The notes below the pieces were generated by a model, which was given only the letters and a program-made list of their open reading frames with translations, was not told where the DNA came from and ran no database searches. The translations under genes and the position numbers were made by a program. This document shows positions 26,103 through 35,056 of a DNA stretch of 64,000 nucleotides, piece after piece. How positions within the stretch are numbered: position 1 is the stretch's first letter; each line of letters opens with the position of its first letter. The stretch comes from Chitinophagaceae bacterium (GTDB taxonomy: Bacteria > Bacteroidota > Bacteroidia > Chitinophagales > Chitinophagaceae), in contig SEAC01000008.1 in assembly GCA_004173235.1 (NCBI GenBank), forward strand, positions 1 through 64,000, in the 5' to 3' direction.

Positions 26103-28457
26103 ATGTGGGAATCCCTGGGAAAGACCGTTCTGCGCTACCGTGTACTCTTGCTCCTCGCCCTGCTCGCCGTTACTGCTTTTATGGGCTGGCAGGCCAGCAA
26201 GGTGAAGATCAATTACGAGTTCGCCAACGCCATCCCCACCGATAACCCCAAATACGTGGCCTACCAGGCCTTCCGCCGGCAGTTCGGCGAAGACGGTAAC
26301 CTGCTCGTGATCGGCGTGCAAACGGACCGCTTCTTCCAGAAAAGCTTCTTCGACGACTACCGCCGGCTGCAGTCCGACGTGAAGAAAGTGGCCGGCGTGG
26401 AAGGCGTGCTCGCCGTCCCAGGCGCCGTGGCCCTCGTCAAAAACGACTCCCTCGAAAAGCTCGATGCCCGCCCCGTATTTCCCGACTCCCTGCAAACGCA
26501 GGCCGATATCGACTCCGCCGCCGCCCGCTTCGGCGCGCTGCCCTTTTACCGCGGCCTCCTCTACAACGCGGACTCCAACGCCTACCTGATGGGCGTTACC
26601 ATCAACGGGCCGCTGCTGCAAAGCCCCAAACGCGCGGAAACCATCGGAGCCATCGTGCAGCTGGTGGAAGCCTTCGAGCAACGCCAGGGCACCGACCTGC
26701 ACCTGAGCGGCCTGCCCCTCATCCGCACACAGGTGGCCCTCAAGATCCAACGCGAAATGCGCTGGTTCACCATCGGCTCCTTCGCTCTTTCAGCTCTCAT
26801 CCTCCTGCTCTTCTTCCGCTCCATCAGCGCCACGCTGCTCTCGCTCGCCGTGGTGGCCGTAGGCGTTGTGTGGAGCTTCGGCACGCTGCAGCTCCTTGGC
26901 TACAAGATCACGCTGCTCACGGCGCTCATCCCGCCGCTGGTAGTGGTCATCGGCATCCCCAATTGCATCTACTTCCTCAACAAATACCACACGTCGTGGC
27001 GGCAGTACGGCGACAAGCAAAAGGCGCTCGTGCAGATGATCGCCAAAATGGGCGTGGTAACGCTCTTCTGCAACATCGCCGCCGCCATCGGCTTCGCGGT
27101 GTTCGCGCTCACCAGGAGCGCCGTGCTCAAAGAGTTTGGTGCCGTGGCCGGCATCGCCATCGGCCTCCTCTTCATCATCTCGCTGCTGCTCATTCCGCCC
27201 GTGCTGGCCATGACGGCCGCACCGAAGGCGGGCCACCTGCGCTACCTCGACAACCGCATCGTGGGCCGCTGGCTCGAGCGCCTCGAGCGCTGGAGCCTCC
27301 ACCACCGCAAGACCATCTACCTGGCTACCGTAGTTCTACTGGCCGCCGCAATAATGGGAACACTGCGCCTGAAGAGCGTCGGCTACATCGTGGACGACCT
27401 GCCGAAGACCGACGTCATCTACTCCGACCTCAAATGGTTCGAGCACCAGTTTCGCGGTGTGATGCCGCTCGAGATCGTGGTGGACGCCAAAAAGCGCAAA
27501 GGCCTGCAGCGCGACATCGCCGGCAACCTACGCCGCATCGACTCGCTCGTGCTCTACCTGAAGTCGAAGCCCTATGTGGGCCGCACCATGAGCATCACCG
27601 AGATCTCCAAGTTCGTGCGCCAGGCTTTTTATGAAGGCGACAGCTCGATGTATGCCCTTCCTTCCGACTACGAGCTGCCGGCGCTCAAAGACTATTTCGC
27701 GGTGAAGAAGGACACGGCGCAAAAAGGCGGCGGGACAGTGGACAAGCTGCTTCGCTCGCTGGTAGACAGCAATTGGCAGCAGGCCCGCGTGTCGGGCGCG
27801 ATGATGGACGTAGGCTCCGACCGCCTCCCGCTGATCCTCGATTCCGTGCAGGGAAGGGCGGGTGAGATCTTCGATACGGCGCGCTACCGCGTGAGCATCA
27901 CCGGCGGCTCGGTCACCTTTCTCGAAGGCAGCCGTTTCATCATCAACGGCCTCAAGGAAAGCATCTTCTGGGCCTTCCTGCTCATCGCCCTCTGCATGCT
28001 CTACCTGTTCCGCTCCTTCCGCATCCTGCTTTGCTCGCTGCTGCCCAACATCATCCCGCTGGTGATCACCGCGGGCGTGATGGGCTGGGTGGGCGTGCCG
28101 CTCAAACCGTCCACGGTGCTCGTTTTCAGCGTTACGCTGGGCATCGCCATAGACATCACCATCCGCTTTCTCGTCAACTACAAGCAACAAGCGGGCGGCG
28201 GGTTATCGGTAGAAGAAAACGTCGTTTCCTCGATCCATTCCACCGGTCTTTCCATCATCTACACGTCAGGCGTGCTCATCGCCGGCTTCATCATTTTCTG
28301 CTTCAGCGGCTTTGGCGGAACGCAGTCGCTGGGCTGGCTCACCTCACTTACGCTGGTGGTGGCCACAGTGGCCAACCTCACGCTGCTGCCCGCTTTGCTG
28401 CTCGATCTCACGGGCAGGAAAGGCCGAAAAACGACCATAGAAACACCTAGACATTAA
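26103..28457 (+). CDS. RND/MMPL-family exporter (HAE3 type)
   Basis: A 784-residue inner-membrane transporter of the RND superfamily. Architecture is typical of the HAE3/hopanoid-type group: helix 1 near residues 14-32, a large periplasmic loop, a five-helix bundle around residues 220-420 (GSFALSALILLLFFRS, LSLAVVAVGVVWSFG, LLTALIPPLVVVIGIPN, FCNIAAAIGFAVFAL, FIISLLLIPPVLAMT), a second helix 1-type segment, a second loop, and a final bundle (residues 620-775) with SVTLGIAIDITIRFLVNYKQQ, where the acidic residue would carry protons. No membrane-fusion protein or outer-membrane factor is adjacent, so it likely works alone on lipophilic cargo. The cargo is unknown. Confidence 0.88.
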   Translation: MWESLGKTVLRYRVLLLLALLAVTAFMGWQASKVKINYEFANAIPTDNPKYVAYQAFRRQFGEDGNLLVIGVQTDRFFQKSFFDDYRRLQSDVKKVAGVEGVLAVPGAVALVKNDSLEKLDARPVFPDSLQTQADIDSAAARFGALPFYRGLLYNADSNAYLMGVTINGPLLQSPKRAETIGAIVQLVEAFEQRQGTDLHLSGLPLIRTQVALKIQREMRWFTIGSFALSALILLLFFRSISATLLSLAVVAVGVVWSFGTLQLLGYKITLLTALIPPLVVVIGIPNCIYFLNKYHTSWRQYGDKQKALVQMIAKMGVVTLFCNIAAAIGFAVFALTRSAVLKEFGAVAGIAIGLLFIISLLLIPPVLAMTAAPKAGHLRYLDNRIVGRWLERLERWSLHHRKTIYLATVVLLAAAIMGTLRLKSVGYIVDDLPKTDVIYSDLKWFEHQFRGVMPLEIVVDAKKRKGLQRDIAGNLRRIDSLVLYLKSKPYVGRTMSITEISKFVRQAFYEGDSSMYALPSDYELPALKDYFAVKKDTAQKGGGTVDKLLRSLVDSNWQQARVSGAMMDVGSDRLPLILDSVQGRAGEIFDTARYRVSITGGSVTFLEGSRFIINGLKESIFWAFLLIALCMLYLFRSFRILLCSLLPNIIPLVITAGVMGWVGVPLKPSTVLVFSVTLGIAIDITIRFLVNYKQQAGGGLSVEENVVSSIHSTGLSIIYTSGVLIAGFIIFCFSGFGGTQSLGWLTSLTLVVATVANLTLLPALLLDLTGRKGRKTTIETPRH

Positions 28458-28657
28458 AAAAAGTGCCCTGTTTGTAACAAAATTTTAACCTGAACATTAA
28501 ATTCGTGCAACTTTCGGGAGACATCAGTTGTCTTCCCCGATAACCGCCGCGATAGACCGGATCAACCAGAACGACTCTTTTGACAGACTGAGAGACCACC
28601 CCTGCACCCGTTGCAGGCCGCGGAGGAGACTGCTTTATAACTGTTTATTAAATACGT
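28458..28657 (+). other. Leader/promoter interval upstream of susC
   Basis: The first part is A/T-rich (TTTGTAACAAAATTTTAACC), followed by GTGCAACTTTCGG, which only loosely resembles a -7 box. A small hairpin, CTGCA-cccgt-TGCAG, lies at about 28600. The leader would be over 100 bases long. No sigma/anti-sigma pair or hybrid two-component regulator is next to the SusCD genes, so regulation cannot be named. Confidence 0.3.
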
Positions 28658-31600
28658 ATGCACATGAGAAAAATGCTACTCCTTGGAGTAGGCATGCAGC
28701 TATCCTGCATGACCCTACTTGCTCAGGACCGGACCCTGACGGGCCGCGTGACTGACGAAAACGGGCAGCCGATCCCCAGCGTGTCCGTGCAAATCAAAGG
28801 CACGAACCGCGGTACAGTCACCGACGCCAATGGTAACTACACCATTACGGTTCCCAGCGGCGCCAAAGCCCTCACCTTCTCTTCAACCGAGTACCAGGCT
28901 ACCGATCGCAACATCGGTTCCGGCACCACCGTTAACATTTCCATGCGCAATGCAGACCGCAGCATGGAAGAAGTGGTGGTAGTGGGCTACCAGGTACGCC
29001 GCAAGAAAGAGGAAGGCGGCGCCGTTTCCACCGTAAGCGGCCGCGCCATCCAGAACCTTCCCAACGTATCGGTTGACCGCGCCCTGCAAGGCCGCGCGGC
29101 CGGTGTGCTGGTTCAGTCCAACAACGGTATCCCCGGCGGCGGCATCAACGTGCGCGTGCGCGGTACGGGCACCTTCGGCTCCAATGCCGCCAACCAGCCC
29201 CTCTACGTAGTGGATGGTGTGCAGATGAACATCGGCGGTAACTCCTCCTTCACCGAGGCCAACGCCCTCGCCTTCCTCAACCCGAACGACATCGAATCCA
29301 TCGACGTTCTGAAGGACGCCGCTTCCGCTTCCATCTACGGTTCGCAGGCCGCCAACGGCGTAGTGATCGTAACCACCAAGAAAGGCCGCGCAGGCAAAAC
29401 GCGCTTCAGCCTCAACGCCTATACCGGTGTATCGGAGCGCATGAAGAAGCTCGACAACCTCAGCACCCGCGAGTACATCCAGGCGCGCGCCGAGGCCGAC
29501 TTCAACCGCTACGGTCCCCAGACCCCCGGCTACACCTTCCTCGACTCGCGCCAGTGGGCGCTCGGCGAGCTGTCGAACGCTACGGGCCTGAGCTACAACA
29601 CGATCTTCGCCCGCGGTTACAACGACAAGCAGATCGACTCCATCATCAACGTGCTTCCCAACATCGATTGGCAGGACGAAACGATGCGTCGCGGCACCAT
29701 CCAGAACTACGACCTTTCGATGTCGGGTGGTAACGACAAAACGACCTTCTACCTCGGTGGCGGTTATACCTACCAGAGCACCATCTTCAACAAAGTAGAC
29801 TTCAAGCGCTACACGCTTTCTACCAACCTCACGCACAAGGCTACCGACCGCCTCACGCTGGGCCTGAAGATGAACCTCAGCACCTTCGAGCAGAAGACGC
29901 CTTTCGCAACGAACGGCTCCTTCCTCGGCAACCCCGCCTTCTCCGCGGCTACGATCATCAACGTGAACCGCGTATATAACGAAGACGGCACCTACTTCGG
30001 TCTCCTGGGCAACGGCCAGTCGCTGGCGGGCGCACTCAACCAGAACATCGTTGCGGTGAACGACTATAACAGCGGTATGCAGCGCACCAACCAGTTCGTT
30101 GGATCGCTCAACCTCGATTACAAGATCCTCAGCTGGCTTAGCTACCGTGCCTTCGTGAGCCTCGACTACCGCCTCGTGCAGGGCCAGCAATACCGCGACC
30201 CCCGCACCAACGACGGCTTTGCAGTGAAAGGCCGCGGAACGGTGGAAAGCAACTGGATCACCAACCTGCTCACCACGCACACGCTGAACTTCGACAAGGC
30301 CTTCGGCCGCTTCAAGACCGACGGTTTCGTTGGTTACGAATCGCGCCGCGACTACTCGGAAAGCATCAACGGTGAAAACATCGGCTTTCCTACGCCCGAC
30401 TTCGTAACGCCTGCATCGGGTGTGACCCCCACATTCGTTGGTGGCGCCTGGAGCGGTTACAAGCGCGCTTCAGTGCTCGGTCGCGTGAACCTCGGTTACA
30501 ACCAGCGCTACCTCCTCTCCGTGATCGCACGTCGTGACGGCTCTTCCAAGTTCGGCCGCGAAAACCGCTTCGGTGTGTTCCCCGGTATCATCGGCACCTG
30601 GGTGATCGATCGCGAAAACTTCATGAAAAAGGCTGACTTCATTTCCACGCTGCGTCTCCGCGCTTCGTGGGGCCGCACGGGTAACGACCTTCCGCTGGGC
30701 AACTTTACCTGGCGCGGTCTGTATGGCAGCGGCTCGCAGTATAACGGCAACGCAGGTATCACGTACAACTCCATCGAAGCTCCGGACGTAAGCTGGGAGA
30801 TCAACGAGACGGCCAACTTCGGCCTCGACTTCGGCTTCTTCCGCAACCGCCTCACCGGCTCCGTTGAATACTTCAACCGCAAATCGAAGCAGGCACTGCT
30901 GACCAACCCCCTCAGCTACCTGACGGGCATCGGCGGCTACCCGAGCAACGTGGGTGAGATCACCATCAACGGTACCGAGGTGACCCTCAACGGCGACCTC
31001 GTTCGTCCGCGCACTGCCGACGGCCTGCGTGTGAACCTCGGTGTTACGTTCGCTTACAACTTCAACAAGGTGAGCAAGATCTATGGTGGCTACGAAGTGC
31101 TTCCCGGCGATCCGTCGGTACGCGTTGGCCGCTCCATCAACAGCGTGTTCACGCAGGTGTACCAGGGTGTGAACCCCGCCACGGGCCGCCCGATGTTCCT
31201 CGACACCTTCGGCCACATCACATATGCTCCGCAGAACCGCGACCGCCGCTACATCGGCGACCAGGAGCCTGACTACTGGGGTGGTGTTACCGCTTCGATC
31301 GGCTTCAAAGGCTTCAGCATCGACGCCCTCATCGGCTACGAGTACGGACGCCTCGCTTCCGACGGCCAGCTGAACTTCATGCTCGAGACTTCTTCGCGCA
31401 CCATCAACGGATGGCAGTATTCCTACGACAACCGCTGGCAGAAGCCGGGCGACATCACGTCGTTCCCGCGCATCTTCGAAGGTGGCACCGAGCCCGGTGG
31501 CGTGAACTCCGCTTCGGCTTCGAGCCGCCTGTGGCGCAAGGCTGACTACATCCGCCTCCGCGACCTGCGTGTTTCGTACGATTTCTCGTCGGCCGTGCTG

Positions 31601-31759
31601 CGCCGCCTGCACCTGACCACCGCCAAGGTTTATGTGCAAGGTCAGAACCTCTGGACGAAGAGCGACTGGTGGGGTTACGATCCGGAATTCGTAGGTACGT
31701 CTACCGGTATCATTCCTCAAACGAAGAACTACAACATCGGTATCCAACTCGGCTTCTAA
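28658..31759 (+). CDS. SusC/RagA family TonB-linked outer-membrane transporter
   Basis: A 1033-residue outer-membrane receptor. The signal ends CMTLLAQ; a carboxypeptidase-D-like beta-sandwich follows (about residues 26-100, LTGRVTDENGQPIPSVSV). The TonB-contact/plug part has VVVVGYQVRRKKEEGGAVST, YVVDGVQMN and SIDVLKDAASASIYGSQAANGVV, and a 22-strand barrel continues to the C-terminal NIGIQLGF. It imports a ligand too large for porins, using TonB energy, with the SusD-like lipoprotein as lid. The susD gene begins 20 bases after its stop. An ATG two codons downstream (28664) is an equally likely start. Codon use is strongly biased, suggesting high expression. The substrate is not indicated by any adjacent enzyme. 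Confidence 0.95.
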   Translation: MHMRKMLLLGVGMQLSCMTLLAQDRTLTGRVTDENGQPIPSVSVQIKGTNRGTVTDANGNYTITVPSGAKALTFSSTEYQATDRNIGSGTTVNISMRNADRSMEEVVVVGYQVRRKKEEGGAVSTVSGRAIQNLPNVSVDRALQGRAAGVLVQSNNGIPGGGINVRVRGTGTFGSNAANQPLYVVDGVQMNIGGNSSFTEANALAFLNPNDIESIDVLKDAASASIYGSQAANGVVIVTTKKGRAGKTRFSLNAYTGVSERMKKLDNLSTREYIQARAEADFNRYGPQTPGYTFLDSRQWALGELSNATGLSYNTIFARGYNDKQIDSIINVLPNIDWQDETMRRGTIQNYDLSMSGGNDKTTFYLGGGYTYQSTIFNKVDFKRYTLSTNLTHKATDRLTLGLKMNLSTFEQKTPFATNGSFLGNPAFSAATIINVNRVYNEDGTYFGLLGNGQSLAGALNQNIVAVNDYNSGMQRTNQFVGSLNLDYKILSWLSYRAFVSLDYRLVQGQQYRDPRTNDGFAVKGRGTVESNWITNLLTTHTLNFDKAFGRFKTDGFVGYESRRDYSESINGENIGFPTPDFVTPASGVTPTFVGGAWSGYKRASVLGRVNLGYNQRYLLSVIARRDGSSKFGRENRFGVFPGIIGTWVIDRENFMKKADFISTLRLRASWGRTGNDLPLGNFTWRGLYGSGSQYNGNAGITYNSIEAPDVSWEINETANFGLDFGFFRNRLTGSVEYFNRKSKQALLTNPLSYLTGIGGYPSNVGEITINGTEVTLNGDLVRPRTADGLRVNLGVTFAYNFNKVSKIYGGYEVLPGDPSVRVGRSINSVFTQVYQGVNPATGRPMFLDTFGHITYAPQNRDRRYIGDQEPDYWGGVTASIGFKGFSIDALIGYEYGRLASDGQLNFMLETSSRTINGWQYSYDNRWQKPGDITSFPRIFEGGTEPGGVNSASASSRLWRKADYIRLRDLRVSYDFSSAVLRRLHLTTAKVYVQGQNLWTKSDWWGYDPEFVGTSTGIIPQTKNYNIGIQLGF

Positions 31760-31779
31760 ACGCTTAATTGAACGACAAA

Positions 31780-33345
31780 ATGAAAAAGACACTATATAAA
31801 CTTTCCTGGAGCCTGCTGTTGCTGTCGTCGCTGACGGCCTGTAAGAAGCAGCTCGAGCTCGACCCGAAGCAGTCGGTGGACGTGTCGGTGGCCCTCACCT
31901 CGCGTGAAGGCGTCAACGCCGCCATTACCGGTGTATACTCTTCACTCAAATCCACCACGAACTACGGCCGCGACCTCCTCGCCGTTTCCGACGCGCTGGC
32001 CGACAACGGCTTTGCAACGCAGAAGTCGGGCCGCCTGCTGGCTGAAAACCAGAACGGCACCGGCGCGCACTTCGTGCTGTGGCAGAACAACTACTACGCC
32101 ATCGCGCAGATCAACCAGGTGCTGGCCGCCATCCCTACGCTGAACGTGTCGCCCGCCGTTACCACGGCCGAGCGCAACAGCTGGGAAGGTCAGCTCTACT
32201 TCCTGCGTGCCCTGATGTACCACGACCTCGCCCGCTGCTACGGCTATGAGCCCGGCATGGGTGTTCAGGGCCAGGACCGCGGTTCTGTTCCCATCATGCT
32301 GCAAACGCCTGCTACGATCCAGGAGGCGCTGAATACGATGCCCGGCCGTGCTACCGCCGACTCCGTGTATCGCCGCATCTATGCCGACCTCGACTCGGCC
32401 AACAAGCGCCTCGCCACCAGCAACAGCGGACTGCCGCACATTGCTACGAAGGCAGCCGCTCAGGCACTCTACGCCCGCGTTGCTCTTTACCGCCGCGACT
32501 GGGTGAATGCCGCCCGCTGGTGCGACTCCGTGCTGGCAGTAGCCGCCAACGTAAACCGCCTGGCCACCACTTCGAGCTACGTTTCGAGCTGGACTTCGCA
32601 GACCAACCCCGAATCGCTGTTCGAGGTTCGCTTTGCCAACCAGTCGGAAAACATCGGTGTGAACACTTCGCTGCAAACCACGTACACCACGCTGGCTGAG
32701 CGCGGCCGCCCGTCGCTCACTGCAGGCTTCGGCGACCTCGTTGCCGCAACCCCGCTGCTGCAGGCCCTCGGCTTTACCGGCATCGCTGCCAACGGATCGG
32801 GTGGCACCTTCACGGGCCGCTCCGACGATGTGCGCAACCTGCTGTTCGAATCGGGTACTACCGGCCGCGGCACGGCACGTATCGAGTGCACCAAGTTCAT
32901 TGGTAAGAATGGTGTGGCCAACCTGGACAACGTTCCGGTGATCCGCATCCCCGAAGTATACCTGACGCGCGCTGAGGCCCGCCTCAACAACGGCGACGCC
33001 GCCGGCGCCCTCGCCGACCTGAAGGTGGTGAAGCAGGCTCGCTACGCCAACTATACTACCACGCAGCAGACTGCCGACAACGCGCTTACTGCCAACACCG
33101 GCCTGCCGCTCGTAGCGCCGACGCCTCCGGCAACAACCACGCTCTACGGCCAGATCCTGCATCAGCGCCGCCTGGAGTTCGCCTTCGAAGGCCAGCGCTG
33201 GTTCGACTTCAAACGCCTCGGCTTCACGCTTCCGAAAGCTACAGCTACCCTGTACACCGGTTATACCGACTTCAAGGTGCTGGCGCCCATCCCGGTTCGC
33301 GAAACGGACGTTAACCCGAACCTGGTGCAAAACTTCGGTTACTAA
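31780..33345 (+). CDS. SusD/RagB family nutrient-binding outer-membrane lipoprotein
   Basis: A 521-residue surface lipoprotein that caps the SusC barrel and binds its ligand. The signal MKKTLYKLSWSLLLLSSLTAC ends in a lipobox, so the ATG at 31780 is used rather than the TTG at 31768. Family features are LDPKQSVDVSVALTSREGVN, a TPR-like helical core with ARCYGYEPGMG-type segment, the late VIRIPEVYLTRAEARLNNGD, and the C-terminal HQRRLEFAFEGQRWFDFKRLG. It lies in an operon with SusC upstream and two small lipoproteins downstream. Confidence 0.95.
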   Translation: MKKTLYKLSWSLLLLSSLTACKKQLELDPKQSVDVSVALTSREGVNAAITGVYSSLKSTTNYGRDLLAVSDALADNGFATQKSGRLLAENQNGTGAHFVLWQNNYYAIAQINQVLAAIPTLNVSPAVTTAERNSWEGQLYFLRALMYHDLARCYGYEPGMGVQGQDRGSVPIMLQTPATIQEALNTMPGRATADSVYRRIYADLDSANKRLATSNSGLPHIATKAAAQALYARVALYRRDWVNAARWCDSVLAVAANVNRLATTSSYVSSWTSQTNPESLFEVRFANQSENIGVNTSLQTTYTTLAERGRPSLTAGFGDLVAATPLLQALGFTGIAANGSGGTFTGRSDDVRNLLFESGTTGRGTARIECTKFIGKNGVANLDNVPVIRIPEVYLTRAEARLNNGDAAGALADLKVVKQARYANYTTTQQTADNALTANTGLPLVAPTPPATTTLYGQILHQRRLEFAFEGQRWFDFKRLGFTLPKATATLYTGYTDFKVLAPIPVRETDVNPNLVQNFGY

Positions 33346-33363
33346 TTTCAAAATCGATTTCAG

Positions 33364-33969
33364 ATGAAAAAGATCAAAGCATTACTGCCCTTGCTGCTTG
33401 CCGCTGCTACGTTCAGCGCCTGCACCAAGAACGAGGATAAAGTTTACGATAGCCAGCCGCTCGTGGAGTGGGACGCGGCTACATTCAATGCCCGCACATC
33501 GGGTTATCCCTTCCCGCTGCTGACGCGTGTGCCCCAGGCATACGGCCGCAACGTGTTCACCGCCGCTACCGCTTACGGAATGCCCGCCGATCCTGCACTG
33601 ACGCGCCTGTATGCCCCGCTGGCCCCGGCCACCACGGGCGACACGATCACGATGCGCGTGAACCTCGTAGGCCCGCAGATGGGTACGGCCCAGACGTTCC
33701 CCGTAACGATCGAGCGCAACTTCAGCACGGCCGTGGAAGGCGTGCACTTCATGCTGCTCAACCCCAACGGGTCGGCTGCAACGGGTAGCACCACGGTGAC
33801 CATCCCTGCCAATTCCAGCTTCGGTTACATCCGCTGGCGCGTGCTCAACCCGGGTCCCCTGGCTCCGGGCGGCATCCCCACCGTCAACGTGGTGTTCACG
33901 CTTGGCAGCAACAGCGAGGTGGCTGCGTCGGAAAACTACAAGTACATCGGCTGGGGTATCGCACAGTAA
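33364..33969 (+). CDS. SusD-linked lipoprotein (DUF4843/Calx-beta-like)
   Basis: A 201-residue lipoprotein (MKKIKALLPLLLAAATFSAC) encoded 18 bases after susD, so part of the same operon. The mature part reads like one or two beta-sandwich modules: TITMRVNLVGPQMGTAQTFP, VTIERNFSTAVEGVHFMLLN and TTVTIPANSSFGYIRWRVLN. The phrase AVEGVHF is typical of DUF4843 and related Calx-beta-like modules found beside SusCD pairs. It probably sits on the cell surface and helps bind the ligand or hold the complex, but this is inferred from position only. Confidence 0.75.
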   Translation: MKKIKALLPLLLAAATFSACTKNEDKVYDSQPLVEWDAATFNARTSGYPFPLLTRVPQAYGRNVFTAATAYGMPADPALTRLYAPLAPATTGDTITMRVNLVGPQMGTAQTFPVTIERNFSTAVEGVHFMLLNPNGSAATGSTTVTIPANSSFGYIRWRVLNPGPLAPGGIPTVNVVFTLGSNSEVAASENYKYIGWGIAQ

Positions 33970-34005
33970 TCCCGCCACTTTTGATGACCCTCAAACAGAA
34001 AGAAA

Positions 34006-34980
34006 ATGAAGTTGAATAAACTGTTCTTAAGCGCTTCGATCGTGCTGCTGGCCGCTGTTACAGTGGTGAGTTGCGACAAGCGCGACAACAACGTGGCCTA
34101 CGCCCCCGGTATATCCGCCAACGTAGCCACCGTGGCCGAAAACAACGGCCTTACCATCTTCGCCGGCGCCATGCGCCGCGCGGGGATGGACTCTACGTTC
34201 GCCTACCTGGGCCAGTACACGATCTTTGCGCCCACCGATTCTGCTTTCGCTGCTGCCGGCATTTCGGCTTCGGCGATCGCCAGCCTCCCGGTGGAAACCG
34301 TTCGCGTGCTGCTCCGCAACCACATTCTCTCCGGCCGCACTACGCTGATGTCGTTTCTGCCCGGACCGAATGCCGCTTACACAAACCTGAACCGCGACAC
34401 GCTGTTCGTAACCGGCGTTGGAACTCCTCCCACAGCGTTCTACATCAACGGCCGCAAGGTGACGCAAACGGACATCGCCGCCAACAACGGCGTGATCCAC
34501 AAGATCGCCGGCGTGCTGGCTCCTGCAGGTGGCAACTTCATGACCACCATCGGTGCAGCTACCAACCTCACGTTCTTCGCTGCCGCTATCAACCGCGCCA
34601 ACCTGGCCAACACGTTCAACACTGTTGGTAATCGCTGGACGGTGTTTGCACCCACCAATGCCGCCTTCCAGGCTGCAGGCTTCGCCGACATCGCCGCCAT
34701 CAACGCGGCCGACCCGACGACGCTCGCAAACATCCTCCGCTACCATGCACTGCCCGCGGCTTCGCTGGTATCCAGCAACCGCATCGCGTTCTCTTCCGAC
34801 CTCGCTGCCCGCTATGGCGGCACCAGCATCAACACCGTGCAAGGCACGCCTGTGCTGATCGGGGCCGGCGGTACGACCGTGAAGGGTACGAGCAATGCCA
34901 CTGCAGCTACCATCACCGTGAGCGACATCCTTTACCGCTCGGGTGTGCTGCACGTGATCGACAAAGTTTTGATGCCTTAA
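34006..34980 (+). CDS. Lipoprotein with two fasciclin (FAS1) domains
   Basis: A 324-residue lipoprotein (lipobox VVSC near residue 23) carrying two FAS1 domains, about residues 37-170 and 175-323. Each shows the conserved pieces: YTIFAPTDSAFAAAG and WTVFAPTNAAFQAAG, the helix leading to LLRNHILSG and LRYHALPAA, and the closing NGVIHKIAGVL and SGVLHVIDKVL. FAS1 domains are adhesion or ligand-binding modules. It follows the DUF4843-like gene by 36 bases and ends at a strong terminator, so it closes the SusCD operon. Confidence 0.92.
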   Translation: MKLNKLFLSASIVLLAAVTVVSCDKRDNNVAYAPGISANVATVAENNGLTIFAGAMRRAGMDSTFAYLGQYTIFAPTDSAFAAAGISASAIASLPVETVRVLLRNHILSGRTTLMSFLPGPNAAYTNLNRDTLFVTGVGTPPTAFYINGRKVTQTDIAANNGVIHKIAGVLAPAGGNFMTTIGAATNLTFFAAAINRANLANTFNTVGNRWTVFAPTNAAFQAAGFADIAAINAADPTTLANILRYHALPAASLVSSNRIAFSSDLAARYGGTSINTVQGTPVLIGAGGTTVKGTSNATAATITVSDILYRSGVLHVIDKVLMP

Positions 34981-35004
34981 ATAGCAGAGACATCCGGACC
35001 AGAA

Positions 35005-35034
35005 AAAATCCCCCGCCATTTGGCGGGGGATTTT
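35005..35034. terminator. Strong bidirectional terminator at the end of the SusCD operon
   Basis: AAAATCCCCCGCC and GGCGGGGGATTTT form a 13-bp perfect stem with an ATTT loop. It serves the fasciclin gene on the plus strand and the TlpA-like gene on the minus strand. Confidence 0.9.
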
Positions 35035-35056
35035 CATTTATGTTGATCGGCTGCAA

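Noticed and set aside
28658-34980. The SusCD operon considered as a polysaccharide utilisation locus.
   Set aside because: No carbohydrate-active enzyme or regulator is present within the operon or next to it.
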